Below the pieces are notes generated by a model. It was not told the origin of the DNA, did not search any database, and saw only the letters and a program-made list of their open reading frames with translations. A DNA stretch of 64,000 nucleotides, taken from positions 16,334 to 80,333 of the forward strand of contig CAZQDZ010000019.1 of the NCBI GenBank assembly GCA_964591455.1, in the 5' to 3' direction. Position numbers and translations under genes: made by a program. The stretch is from RFSX01 sp964591455. Lineage in GTDB: Bacteria; Bacteroidota; Bacteroidia; Chitinophagales; Saprospiraceae. Below are positions 25,922-33,693 of the stretch, piece by piece. How positions within the stretch are numbered: position 1 is the stretch's first letter; each line of letters starts with the position of its first letter.

Positions 25922-27250
25922 TTATCTCAGTCGGCGAGCTTTGATTTCGAGGTATTTATTTATCACATTAATGGATAATTCAGATGGCTTTGTGAGAATG
26001 GTCTGTATACCATTTCTAATGAGTTCATCCTTGATGAGTTCTTTATCCATAATCATCTTCTCTGCAAACGTTTTCGTATATATGTCACTGTTAGTTTCTA
26101 CTTTCATATTGTTTACTACTTCCAGTTCAGTATTTATAAAAATAATAACTACAAACAGATGGCGCTTACTCATCAGTTTCATGTAAGGCAGCTGTCGTCT
26201 TAAGTCATGTGGTGTTTCGAAATTGGTATAAAACAACCAAATACTTCTATTCTTTATCGTTCTGCGGGTCAGTTGGTGGAGTAATTCAAAATTTGACTCA
26301 TTAAATCCTGTGCTCTGCTTATATAAGTGATCAGCTATTCTCTCGAGTTGGCCCTGTTTGGCACTTGCCTTCAAGACAGAATCTATCGTATCTGAAAATG
26401 TAATCAGACCAGCATAATCAAATTTCTTTAAAATGATATTAGAAATAGATAGAACGGAATTAATAGAATAATCTAGTAAGGTCATACCATCAAAAGGCAT
26501 TTTCATCGAACGGCCTTTGTCTAGAATACAGTATACGGATTGGTGTCTGGAATTCTGATATTGGTTTACCATCAATTGGTTTTGCCTTGAAGTCGCTTTC
26601 CAGTTAATAGACTTGATATTATCACCTTGTGCATAGGGTCTGATATGTTCGAACTCATCGTTCTCACCTACTTGTCGAATTTTTCTGATGCCTGAAAGAG
26701 ATGCAGTCTGAGAAAAAACCTGAAGTTCATGTTTGCGCATTTGCTTTACGCTAGGTATTACCTTGCATTCTGTCTCCAAATTAAAGGTCAGTCTACGCTG
26801 TATAAAATGGAATGGCGCTAATGAATAAATAAGGTAACAATTCCCAAAATAATACTCACCTCTCTCATAAGGTCTTATGTAATAGGATATCTCTTTGATT
26901 TCTTTTGTGCCTAGCGTTGTTTTCCTTATCATATCTCTATGTTGGAATTGCTCAGGTAATTCATCATAGAATTCTATGTGGACGTTAGTTTTAGATTCAT
27001 TCTCTAATTTGTAATAAATATTGTCACCATCGCTAAGAGATAGCTTGAGCGGCACTTCTCTACTCACCGACAAGTCGTTCCTTACACTGTATATCCTCCA
27101 TAAATCAAAAAGGCAAATAAGCAGAAATAGAAGCAAACAAAAGTGAGCAACAGGTAATAGTGGTGGCCATATGTATGACAACACATATACTAATACGACT
27201 ACAGCCAGTGTAACAAAGAAATTACTATAAAGATAGATGGACTTTAACAT
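25922..27250 (-). CDS. DUF58 domain protein (MoxR-partner, vWA-like)
   Basis: A 442-residue protein anchored by two N-terminal membrane segments (FFVTLAVVVLVYVLSYI and LLPVAHFCLLLFLLICLFDLW). A beta-rich region follows, then the DUF58 signature FEHIRPYAQGDNIKSINWKA near residues 200-220, and a von Willebrand A-like domain with a degenerate metal site (DKGRSM). DUF58 proteins are usually encoded beside MoxR ATPases, which are thought to remodel them; BatA-type aerotolerance proteins are relatives. Its ATG overlaps the MoxR stop by one base (TAATG), so the two are translationally coupled. Confidence 0.9.
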   Translation of the reverse strand: MLKSIYLYSNFFVTLAVVVLVYVLSYIWPPLLPVAHFCLLLFLLICLFDLWRIYSVRNDLSVSREVPLKLSLSDGDNIYYKLENESKTNVHIEFYDELPEQFQHRDMIRKTTLGTKEIKEISYYIRPYERGEYYFGNCYLIYSLAPFHFIQRRLTFNLETECKVIPSVKQMRKHELQVFSQTASLSGIRKIRQVGENDEFEHIRPYAQGDNIKSINWKATSRQNQLMVNQYQNSRHQSVYCILDKGRSMKMPFDGMTLLDYSINSVLSISNIILKKFDYAGLITFSDTIDSVLKASAKQGQLERIADHLYKQSTGFNESNFELLHQLTRRTIKNRSIWLFYTNFETPHDLRRQLPYMKLMSKRHLFVVIIFINTELEVVNNMKVETNSDIYTKTFAEKMIMDKELIKDELIRNGIQTILTKPSELSINVINKYLEIKARRLR

Positions 27251-28326
27251 TACCTAGGTACTTCCTTGCCTCTAATGATTTCAGTAATAATCGTATTTGG
27301 ATTAGATCCCTCCATTTCTGCATCGGGAGTAAGAATTATTCTATGATTGAGGATATAAGGCGCTATGTACTGAATATCCTCTGGAATCACAAAGTTCCGT
27401 CCTGACATAATAGCTACAACTTTACTTGTTCTCATTATGGCTAATGAAGCCCTGGGAGATGCTCCTAGATATATCTTACTATTTTCTCTGGTCTCTGATA
27501 CAAGTTCTACGATGTATTTAATGATATCTTCCTTGATATATACTTTAGTTATTTCTTCTTTAATTTGAGCTATCTCACCTTTAGAGATAATAGGTGCTAT
27601 CACAGACATATCAGGGACGCCGGTTTCTTCCCTAAATCTTTCTAAGATTGCAATCTCATTTTTTACAGACGGATAACTTAGATTTACTTTCATCAGGAAT
27701 CTATCTAACTGGGCCTCTGGTAATCTATATGTTCCCTCTTGTTCTATTGGGTTCTGGGTCGCTATGACCATAAACGGGGTACTCATTTCATACACCTCTC
27801 CATCATAAGTAATTTGCTTTTCTTCCATTACTTCGAATAAGGCTGATTGGGTTTTGGCAGGTGCTCGGTTTATCTCATCTATAAGAATCAAGTTGGAATA
27901 GATAGGGCCCTTTTTAAATACAAAGATCGATTCTTTCATGTTGAATACAGATGTACCTATAATATCTGTAGGCATTAAATCAGGTGTAAACTGTATTCTT
28001 GAAAATTCTGCATCAACTGTTTTTGCTAGTGTCTTAGCTGATAACGTCTTTGCTATACCTGGCACGCCTTCTAAGAGTACGTGACCATCTGACAGCATGC
28101 AGATAACCATAAGCTCCAACACCTCTTTCTGGCCTATGATAAGCTTACCGCACTCTTTTAGCAGAATATCAATCTTCTGCTGTATACCTGCAATATAGCT
28201 ATCCTCTTCATGCGTATCTATTGGTGTAGAATAACTTGGTTCTATATCACCTTTGGGGATTTTTTCAATACTATCCTGAGAAAGCAATTTATCGTGGTCA
28301 GGTATATTGTCTATATTATCTGTCAT
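27250..28326 (-). CDS. MoxR-family AAA+ ATPase
   Basis: A 358-residue AAA+ chaperone-like ATPase. After a non-conserved ~45-residue N-terminal tail, the core shows Walker A GVPGIAKT (87-94), Walker B LILIDEINRAP, the MoxR segment SALFEVMEEKQITYDG, sensor 1 VIATQNPIEQEGTYRLPEAQ and the C-terminal lid with GASPRASLA. MoxR ATPases act on vWA/DUF58 partners, and here the partner is encoded directly downstream. Both ends share TAATG overlaps with neighbouring genes. Substrate and phenotype in this group are not established. Confidence 0.95.
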   Translation of the reverse strand: MTDNIDNIPDHDKLLSQDSIEKIPKGDIEPSYSTPIDTHEEDSYIAGIQQKIDILLKECGKLIIGQKEVLELMVICMLSDGHVLLEGVPGIAKTLSAKTLAKTVDAEFSRIQFTPDLMPTDIIGTSVFNMKESIFVFKKGPIYSNLILIDEINRAPAKTQSALFEVMEEKQITYDGEVYEMSTPFMVIATQNPIEQEGTYRLPEAQLDRFLMKVNLSYPSVKNEIAILERFREETGVPDMSVIAPIISKGEIAQIKEEITKVYIKEDIIKYIVELVSETRENSKIYLGASPRASLAIMRTSKVVAIMSGRNFVIPEDIQYIAPYILNHRIILTPDAEMEGSNPNTIITEIIRGKEVPR

Positions 28327-29546
28327 TACTTACAACTTTTGTAAAAAGAATCAATATCTGTGTATAATCTAATTAGCTGATTGTCATCAAAGGAATAATT
28401 ATCAGCTTGCTCAAACTTGGTTATGAGTGACTCTACTTTTTGTAGAGGTACTTTGGATTTTCTGGATAGCTTTTTAGCATAATCTGGCAAATCGGGCGCC
28501 AGGAAATACTTGCGCTGCATTTTATTATAGAACATTTTTTTCATGTGCGGCACCAGTTTTTCGTTTTGTTGTTGTGCTCTGAAGACATCACTGATTGTGT
28601 GCACATAATCAAGGCTTGTATTCTTCACATACTCCTTCACTGGAATGGGTCTTTGTTTTCTCTTGGATGAGAAGAAAACGAAAATAAAGCAGCCAAGTAG
28701 TGTGAGGTAATAAGCATACTTCAATGACGGCTGGCTGAGAATATATTTCAGTAATGAATCTTCATTATTGCCTGCATTAAGATTGCGACGAGTCCATTGG
28801 TGCAATACAATGCTGCTAGCAGGAATTTCAGAAAACGTACGATTAAAGTTCTCTAGGTAAATATCTGACAGTGTTGCGTCATTTGTCAGAAGGCTAGGCA
28901 TGGCATGAAGATATAAGGTGCCATTGCCTATGTAATAGCTTCTAAATACATCTAAAGTATCTTGAATATATGCTAATCCATTGCCACAGCTTGACTGGCG
29001 GTAATCATATTCATCAGCTTTTGTAAACGCTTTAGTAGGGCTATAAAAATGCTGCCCACTGCTATAATTAAAGAAATCAGATTTTGCTATATCGCTTATA
29101 TCATAACGCAGGCCATCTTCCTCCCAATGAAGCGATAGCAAGTTGTCTGAAACTGAAGAGCTCCTATATTCAAATTCATCTAATAAAGTACTCAAAGAAA
29201 TATGGTGTGCCGCAAGTAAAACACTGTTACCTTGTTCAAGAAAAATTTTCAAAGATTTTACATCAGATGTATCCAAATTAATTTTACTCCTTAAGAGTAT
29301 GGCTAAATCTTCAGTACAATCTTCCAAGTAAGTCAATTTATCTGTCTCCACAATCCTAATCTCAGAACTACCAAATCCAATCCTTAGTAAGTTCTTTAAG
29401 ACCAGTAAACCCCCTGCATCTTTTTCAGTATAATCATAACTCCTAGAATGTTTAATCTTTGGGACATTAATTATTTTGAAAAAAATAGACATAATCATGA
29501 ATACAATTAACAAAACACCCAATAGTATTTTAAAAGATTGCTTCAT
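28326..29546 (-). CDS. DUF4350 domain membrane protein
   Basis: A 406-residue protein with an N-terminal membrane segment (ILLGVLLIVFMIMSIFF) and a second near residue 270 (YAYYLTLLGCFIFVFFSS). Between them lies the DUF4350 domain, a GATase-like alpha/beta fold (TEDLAILLRSK, LKIFLEQGNSVLLAAH). A basic C-terminal cytoplasmic part follows (SKRKQRPIPVKEYV). DUF4350 genes are usual members of MoxR/DUF58 operons, as here. The start overlaps the upstream gene by four bases (ATGA) and the end shares one base with moxR. Function unknown. Confidence 0.85.
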   Translation of the reverse strand: MKQSFKILLGVLLIVFMIMSIFFKIINVPKIKHSRSYDYTEKDAGGLLVLKNLLRIGFGSSEIRIVETDKLTYLEDCTEDLAILLRSKINLDTSDVKSLKIFLEQGNSVLLAAHHISLSTLLDEFEYRSSSVSDNLLSLHWEEDGLRYDISDIAKSDFFNYSSGQHFYSPTKAFTKADEYDYRQSSCGNGLAYIQDTLDVFRSYYIGNGTLYLHAMPSLLTNDATLSDIYLENFNRTFSEIPASSIVLHQWTRRNLNAGNNEDSLLKYILSQPSLKYAYYLTLLGCFIFVFFSSKRKQRPIPVKEYVKNTSLDYVHTISDVFRAQQQNEKLVPHMKKMFYNKMQRKYFLAPDLPDYAKKLSRKSKVPLQKVESLITKFEQADNYSFDDNQLIRLYTDIDSFYKSCK

Positions 29547-30196
29547 ACTATTGCGTTATTGAATTTGTTCATCTCTAAATCGTAAGCTCTAAATCGTTGC
29601 ATATCCAAATCTATGTCGCCATACCATACAAGTTCATATATCGATGCATTCTTTCTAAATGATTGCTTTAGTTTCCAATCTTCAATCTCTCTAGCGTAAT
29701 CTCGGTTGGTCTTCTCATTCTCCCATTCAATAATATCCTTTGCTGACAGCTTTTGAAGTGACTTAATAAATAACATCCTTATAGCCAACCTATAATTACC
29801 ATTAGCGATTGCTTTCTTATATTCAGAATCAGCATCTATTTTCTCTATGTCCTCTATATCTTCCATCAAAGTTGCTTCATCCAATTTGACTTCCTTGTCT
29901 ATTCTTACATTAGCAAAAATCATGTAGAGTACAGAAACAAAAAGAATCCCCACTAAGATATATGCTATGAGTCTCATCAGAACACCTGACACTAAGCGTT
30001 TCTTTTTTTTCTTTTTTTCCCCGGCTTGAAATCTCTCCCTGAGTGCTAATTTCCTTTTAGTTTTATCGTATCCCAACTCTTTCTTAGCTTCTAGATAAGT
30101 ATTGTCATCTATAGGTTCAAATTGTTGTTGCTGCTGTTGCGCTGCAAGCAAATTACAGGATAAAAGTAGAAGGCATATGTATAAAGAAAGTCTCAT
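29543..30196 (-). CDS. DUF4129-like membrane protein
   Basis: A 217-residue protein when started at the ATG at 30196, which gives a signal-anchor (MRLSLYICLLLLSCNLLA) followed by a run of glutamines; starting further upstream would overlap the SpoIIM-like gene for no benefit. A lysine-rich stretch (KKKKKKRL) precedes a second membrane segment (LIAYILVGILFVSVLYMIF), and the C-terminus has the DUF4129 flavour (ANGNYRLAIRMLFIKSLQ, SIYELVWYGD). DUF4129 proteins commonly accompany MoxR/DUF58 genes. One base separates its ATG from the preceding stop (TGA-A-ATG). Confidence 0.75.
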   Translation of the reverse strand: MRLSLYICLLLLSCNLLAAQQQQQQFEPIDDNTYLEAKKELGYDKTKRKLALRERFQAGEKKKKKKRLVSGVLMRLIAYILVGILFVSVLYMIFANVRIDKEVKLDEATLMEDIEDIEKIDADSEYKKAIANGNYRLAIRMLFIKSLQKLSAKDIIEWENEKTNRDYAREIEDWKLKQSFRKNASIYELVWYGDIDLDMQRFRAYDLEMNKFNNAIV

Positions 30197-30197
30197 T

Positions 30198-32018
30198 TCA
30201 ATATAGCGATTGCTTTTCTCCAAACTTCTCAAATCTCGACTTTAAATCTAACGCATTGACCAAACTGTATACTGACGTATATCTATATATGTAGGCATAA
30301 AACAAAAATGGCAATGGTAAACAAATAGCAATAAACCAAAAAACATGTCTTACGAATGCAGCATCAGCTACATGATTGCCGAATATATTATGCCAGCTTA
30401 CAAAATCAGATATCAAGTGAGATACGCCAGAAACATTTAGAAGCGCGAACATCAAATAGATTAGAATAAAAATTAGTGTTACAGGCAAAAATGAAAACCA
30501 ATGTATAAAACTGAAGGCATACTTTTGCGGAATAGTTTTCAGAGTAAATCTATCATTTAATATTTCTTCAAATACAATAAAGATAAAGTGCGGAGGAATT
30601 AAAAGATTAATAACCCACACAACTGGATTATAAATGAAAAAATAAGAGGCAACAAAAATGGCAGTAAATGGTGCCATCTGAAAGAAATATTTTTTGATAT
30701 GCTTTAATTTATTCATGCCAGTCATAGGCACATCCTTCATTGTCATAATCAAAATGATAAATAGAAAAGATGACAATAACCAAAGTATAATACCGTATAC
30801 AAATGAACCATTTGTCCAGGTAGTTAGCCTAAAGTTATTTGGAATCCCAATTTCGGAAACCAATAAATACTTGAGAATAAGAAATAAAGTGGCGGCCAAT
30901 AATAATATCGCTGGAAAAATAAAATGGTACATATAGTGTCCAAACGCTTGTCTTGTCTTAGCTAAACTCTTTGCCATGCCTTCTACAAACGAGCTATAAA
31001 CATATTTATCTGTATTTATATGTTCTATCTGAGTAGGCTCTATATAATTTTCTGCGTGATCCATTCTACCTGACCTTACGTAATATATAGGGTAAACCAC
31101 GAAGATTATTAATATAAAAAGGAAGGACAGAAGAATAATCATGACCTTCAAAATTGTAGGCATTTCGGTAAGTCTAGTGACAAATGACTCAAGGAATCCT
31201 GCTATAACAAACAATGGAATCAAGGCTAATATAATTCTTAGTGCTCTTTTAGCGCTTAGAATTAAAGAGGTGTTCCTATTGAAAGACTTTGGAAACAAAA
31301 GACCATTACCTAATATTATTCCGGCTGCACCTGCAAGGATAATAGCCGATATCTCAATGGTGCCGTGTATCCATATTGTTAGAAATGAGGTAAGGAACAA
31401 ACCCTTTTTGTAAAAGAAATATTGGAAGGTGCCTACCATCACTCCATTGGAAAAAAGAACTATGATGGTGCCGAAACTACCAAAAAGTCCAAGGACAAAA
31501 CATAAAAAAGAAACTCTAATATTATTAATGGTAATCCGCATAAACATCGAGCCTTGTTCCATTTTCTTGTAGACAGCCATGGGGTCCTCGTTATTAATAT
31601 TTTCTTCCGTCATATCTACATATGCCGGACCTAACACTGTCTCTGCAAAATCTGGGACATTGGATGAAGAAACGACACCAATGATTACAGCTAAAGCAAA
31701 TACTACAAAAGAAACGTAAAATGCTTTTCTAGATTTATAAATTTCTTGGGGTAGCGTGTGCTTATAAAAGTGAATGATATCAGATAGACGAAATTTCTTT
31801 TTCTTCTTTTTTATGCTATCAAGTACTTCCTGCGTGAGGTTATTCAAGTAGAGTCTTATGGATCTCTGCGGATAATAGGTCCTTGCATACGCTAAATCTC
31901 CAGAGACTTTCTCAAATAAAAACAACAACTTGTCTGCATCTTTATTGGGCTGTCTTAGCAACGCTTCCAGCTTTCGCCAGTCATCCTCATTCTTCTCAAT
32001 GAAAGTAGATTCCTTCAC
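30198..32018 (-). CDS. SpoIIM-like membrane protein with extra C-terminal membrane domain
   Basis: A 606-residue, roughly ten-span membrane protein. Residues ~1-330 match the SpoIIM (stage II sporulation protein M) family found in non-sporulating Bacteroidota: a cytoplasmic helical N-terminus (RKLEALLRQPNKDADKLLFL), then membrane helices with the motif NNIRVSFLCFVLGLFG and the IWIHGTIEISAIILAGAAG segment. Residues ~330-606 add a second membrane domain (segments near 365, 410, 445, 505 and 565) that I do not recognise and that is normally separate or absent. It is the first gene of the MoxR operon, divergent from an RDD gene. No sporulation role is implied. Confidence 0.85.
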   Translation of the reverse strand: MKESTFIEKNEDDWRKLEALLRQPNKDADKLLFLFEKVSGDLAYARTYYPQRSIRLYLNNLTQEVLDSIKKKKKKFRLSDIIHFYKHTLPQEIYKSRKAFYVSFVVFALAVIIGVVSSSNVPDFAETVLGPAYVDMTEENINNEDPMAVYKKMEQGSMFMRITINNIRVSFLCFVLGLFGSFGTIIVLFSNGVMVGTFQYFFYKKGLFLTSFLTIWIHGTIEISAIILAGAAGIILGNGLLFPKSFNRNTSLILSAKRALRIILALIPLFVIAGFLESFVTRLTEMPTILKVMIILLSFLFILIIFVVYPIYYVRSGRMDHAENYIEPTQIEHINTDKYVYSSFVEGMAKSLAKTRQAFGHYMYHFIFPAILLLAATLFLILKYLLVSEIGIPNNFRLTTWTNGSFVYGIILWLLSSFLFIILIMTMKDVPMTGMNKLKHIKKYFFQMAPFTAIFVASYFFIYNPVVWVINLLIPPHFIFIVFEEILNDRFTLKTIPQKYAFSFIHWFSFLPVTLIFILIYLMFALLNVSGVSHLISDFVSWHNIFGNHVADAAFVRHVFWFIAICLPLPFLFYAYIYRYTSVYSLVNALDLKSRFEKFGEKQSLY

Positions 32019-32100
32019 TAGTTATTCTATAGTTGTTAGAACAATATAATCAGAATTATAGTATGAAGATGACTATGTCAATAATAATTATATTTATTGT

Positions 32101-32805
32101 GTGGAAAGCTTAGAAATAACCACTTCTCATAATATCATCGTCAAAGTTGAACTAGCGACAACATTGGCACGTGCATTGGCCACTATCATAGATATCTTCT
32201 TTGTGGGATTCATCATGTTCATATTAATGTTTGCGTCTCATGGTTCTGAATTTATGTGGTACATAACGCTGTTAATGTCTATGCTATATCACCTTCTAGT
32301 AGAGTACTTTAATAATGGACAATCACTAGGAAAAAAACTTTTGAAGCTACGGGTGATATCACTTACAGGAGAACGGCCAACGCTGAATGAGCTAGTCATG
32401 AGATGGATGTTTAGGTTAATAGATGTGAGTTTTAGTGTGGGTATGCTAGCCTCAATATTTATAAGTTCTTCGAAGAAGAATCAGCGCTTAGGAGATGTCC
32501 TTGCCAATACCACTGTTGTCAAAGTGCAAAATGAGAATCTAATATCTCTGCTCGCTATTAAAAATATTATGGATTCAGAATATGAGGTCACCTATCCTCA
32601 AGTGATTAGATATAATGATTCTGACATGCTCTTAATCAAAGAAACACTTTCTAGATATCAACTCAATAAGTCCGATGCGAATAATTCCATTATTCAAGAT
32701 TTAGTGACAAGAATTACAAAAGACCTGAAAATAAAGAAGCAGAATAAAGCTAGTTCTGAATTTCTGCGGACTGTGCTGAATGACTATATAATCTTAACCA
32801 GATAA
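32101..32805 (+). CDS. RDD family membrane protein
   Basis: A 234-residue membrane protein from a GTG start. The RDD domain (~1-140) begins VELATTLARALATIIDIFF, with the arginine and aspartates that name the family, then GQSLGKKLLKLRV and a final QRLGDVLANTTVV segment. The last ~90 residues are a soluble tail that ends in a helix (SEFLRTVLNDYIILT). It is transcribed divergently from the SpoIIM/MoxR operon across an 82-bp spacer, a common arrangement in Bacteroidota, so it likely shares regulation or function with it. Transport of small solutes has been proposed for other RDD proteins. Confidence 0.87.
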   Translation: MESLEITTSHNIIVKVELATTLARALATIIDIFFVGFIMFILMFASHGSEFMWYITLLMSMLYHLLVEYFNNGQSLGKKLLKLRVISLTGERPTLNELVMRWMFRLIDVSFSVGMLASIFISSSKKNQRLGDVLANTTVVKVQNENLISLLAIKNIMDSEYEVTYPQVIRYNDSDMLLIKETLSRYQLNKSDANNSIIQDLVTRITKDLKIKKQNKASSEFLRTVLNDYIILTR

Positions 32806-32864
32806 TTTATAGAATATCCAATGTGGTTTTAGCTTCTAACTAATTATTGCAATTATTATCCTCC

Positions 32865-33692
32865 ATGGAAATACCTTCTACTATATATCCAGCTAAGATT
32901 CTACTCATCGGAGAATACAGCATAATTCACGGGTCAGATGCACTTATAATACCATACAACAAACTCTATGGACAATGGAAGAACAATACTTCTTCTCAAT
33001 ATAATTTAATTCCATTCCTAGACTACATCTCCACACTATCTGGCTGTATCAATCCTAAGATGGATCACCTAAGGAAAGCGGCCTGGCATTTTCACTCTTC
33101 TATCCCGATTGGATATGGCGCTGGAAGTTCTGGCGCCTTGACTGCCGCCATCTATGATCTTGTCTTTAATCCAGCCAGCAACTTGATTGAAACGAAAAAC
33201 AAACTTGCAGAAATCGAATCCTTCTTTCATGGCAGCTCATCAGGAATGGACCCTTTGGCTTCATATTTAAAAAAACCCTTACACATATGTGACGGTGAAA
33301 TAAATGTTCTATCTGCCTTTAATTCCCCTCCAGATATATATCTGTATGACAGCCAAAAAACACGAAAAAGCAAACCATTGATAGGGCACTACAAAAAGAT
33401 GAGAAAAACTGATCTATCTTTTCTTGATGTGACTAAAGCCTTGTCTGATTTTAACTCCCAGATTATATCTGAAATAATAAACAAACAGGATTACAGTTCT
33501 ACTTTCAGGGAAATATCATCTATTCAGTTTCAGCACTTTAATAAAATGATTCCCGCAGATATAAAACCTTTATGGCAAAAAGGATTAGAGGATGACAGTT
33601 ATTATTTCAAGCTTAGTGGTGCAGGAGGTGGTGGTTATTTTCTAGTACATACCAGGGATAAGCATTCTCTAAGTGGATTAGAATCAATCTAG
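32865..33692 (+). CDS. GHMP-family kinase, mevalonate-kinase-like
   Basis: A 275-residue kinase starting at the ATG at 32865 (a TTG six codons earlier is less likely). The three GHMP motifs are visible: AKILLIGEYSIIHGSDALIIP at the N-terminus (exceeding the classical motif 1), the glycine-rich ATP loop PIGYGAGSSGALTAAIYD near residues 90-107, and KLSGAGGGGYFLVH at the C-terminus. A central HGSSSGMDPLASYL segment resembles the mevalonate-kinase substrate region. It fits the Bacteroidota GHMP kinase group often named GYDIA. The substrate is inferred as mevalonate or a similar alcohol; no other isoprenoid gene is adjacent. Confidence 0.8.
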   Translation: MEIPSTIYPAKILLIGEYSIIHGSDALIIPYNKLYGQWKNNTSSQYNLIPFLDYISTLSGCINPKMDHLRKAAWHFHSSIPIGYGAGSSGALTAAIYDLVFNPASNLIETKNKLAEIESFFHGSSSGMDPLASYLKKPLHICDGEINVLSAFNSPPDIYLYDSQKTRKSKPLIGHYKKMRKTDLSFLDVTKALSDFNSQIISEIINKQDYSSTFREISSIQFQHFNKMIPADIKPLWQKGLEDDSYYFKLSGAGGGGYFLVHTRDKHSLSGLESI

Positions 33693-33693
33693 A

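Noticed and set aside
30198..32018. Sporulation gene
   Set aside because: SpoIIM-like proteins are common in non-sporulating Bacteroidota, and no other sporulation gene is present.
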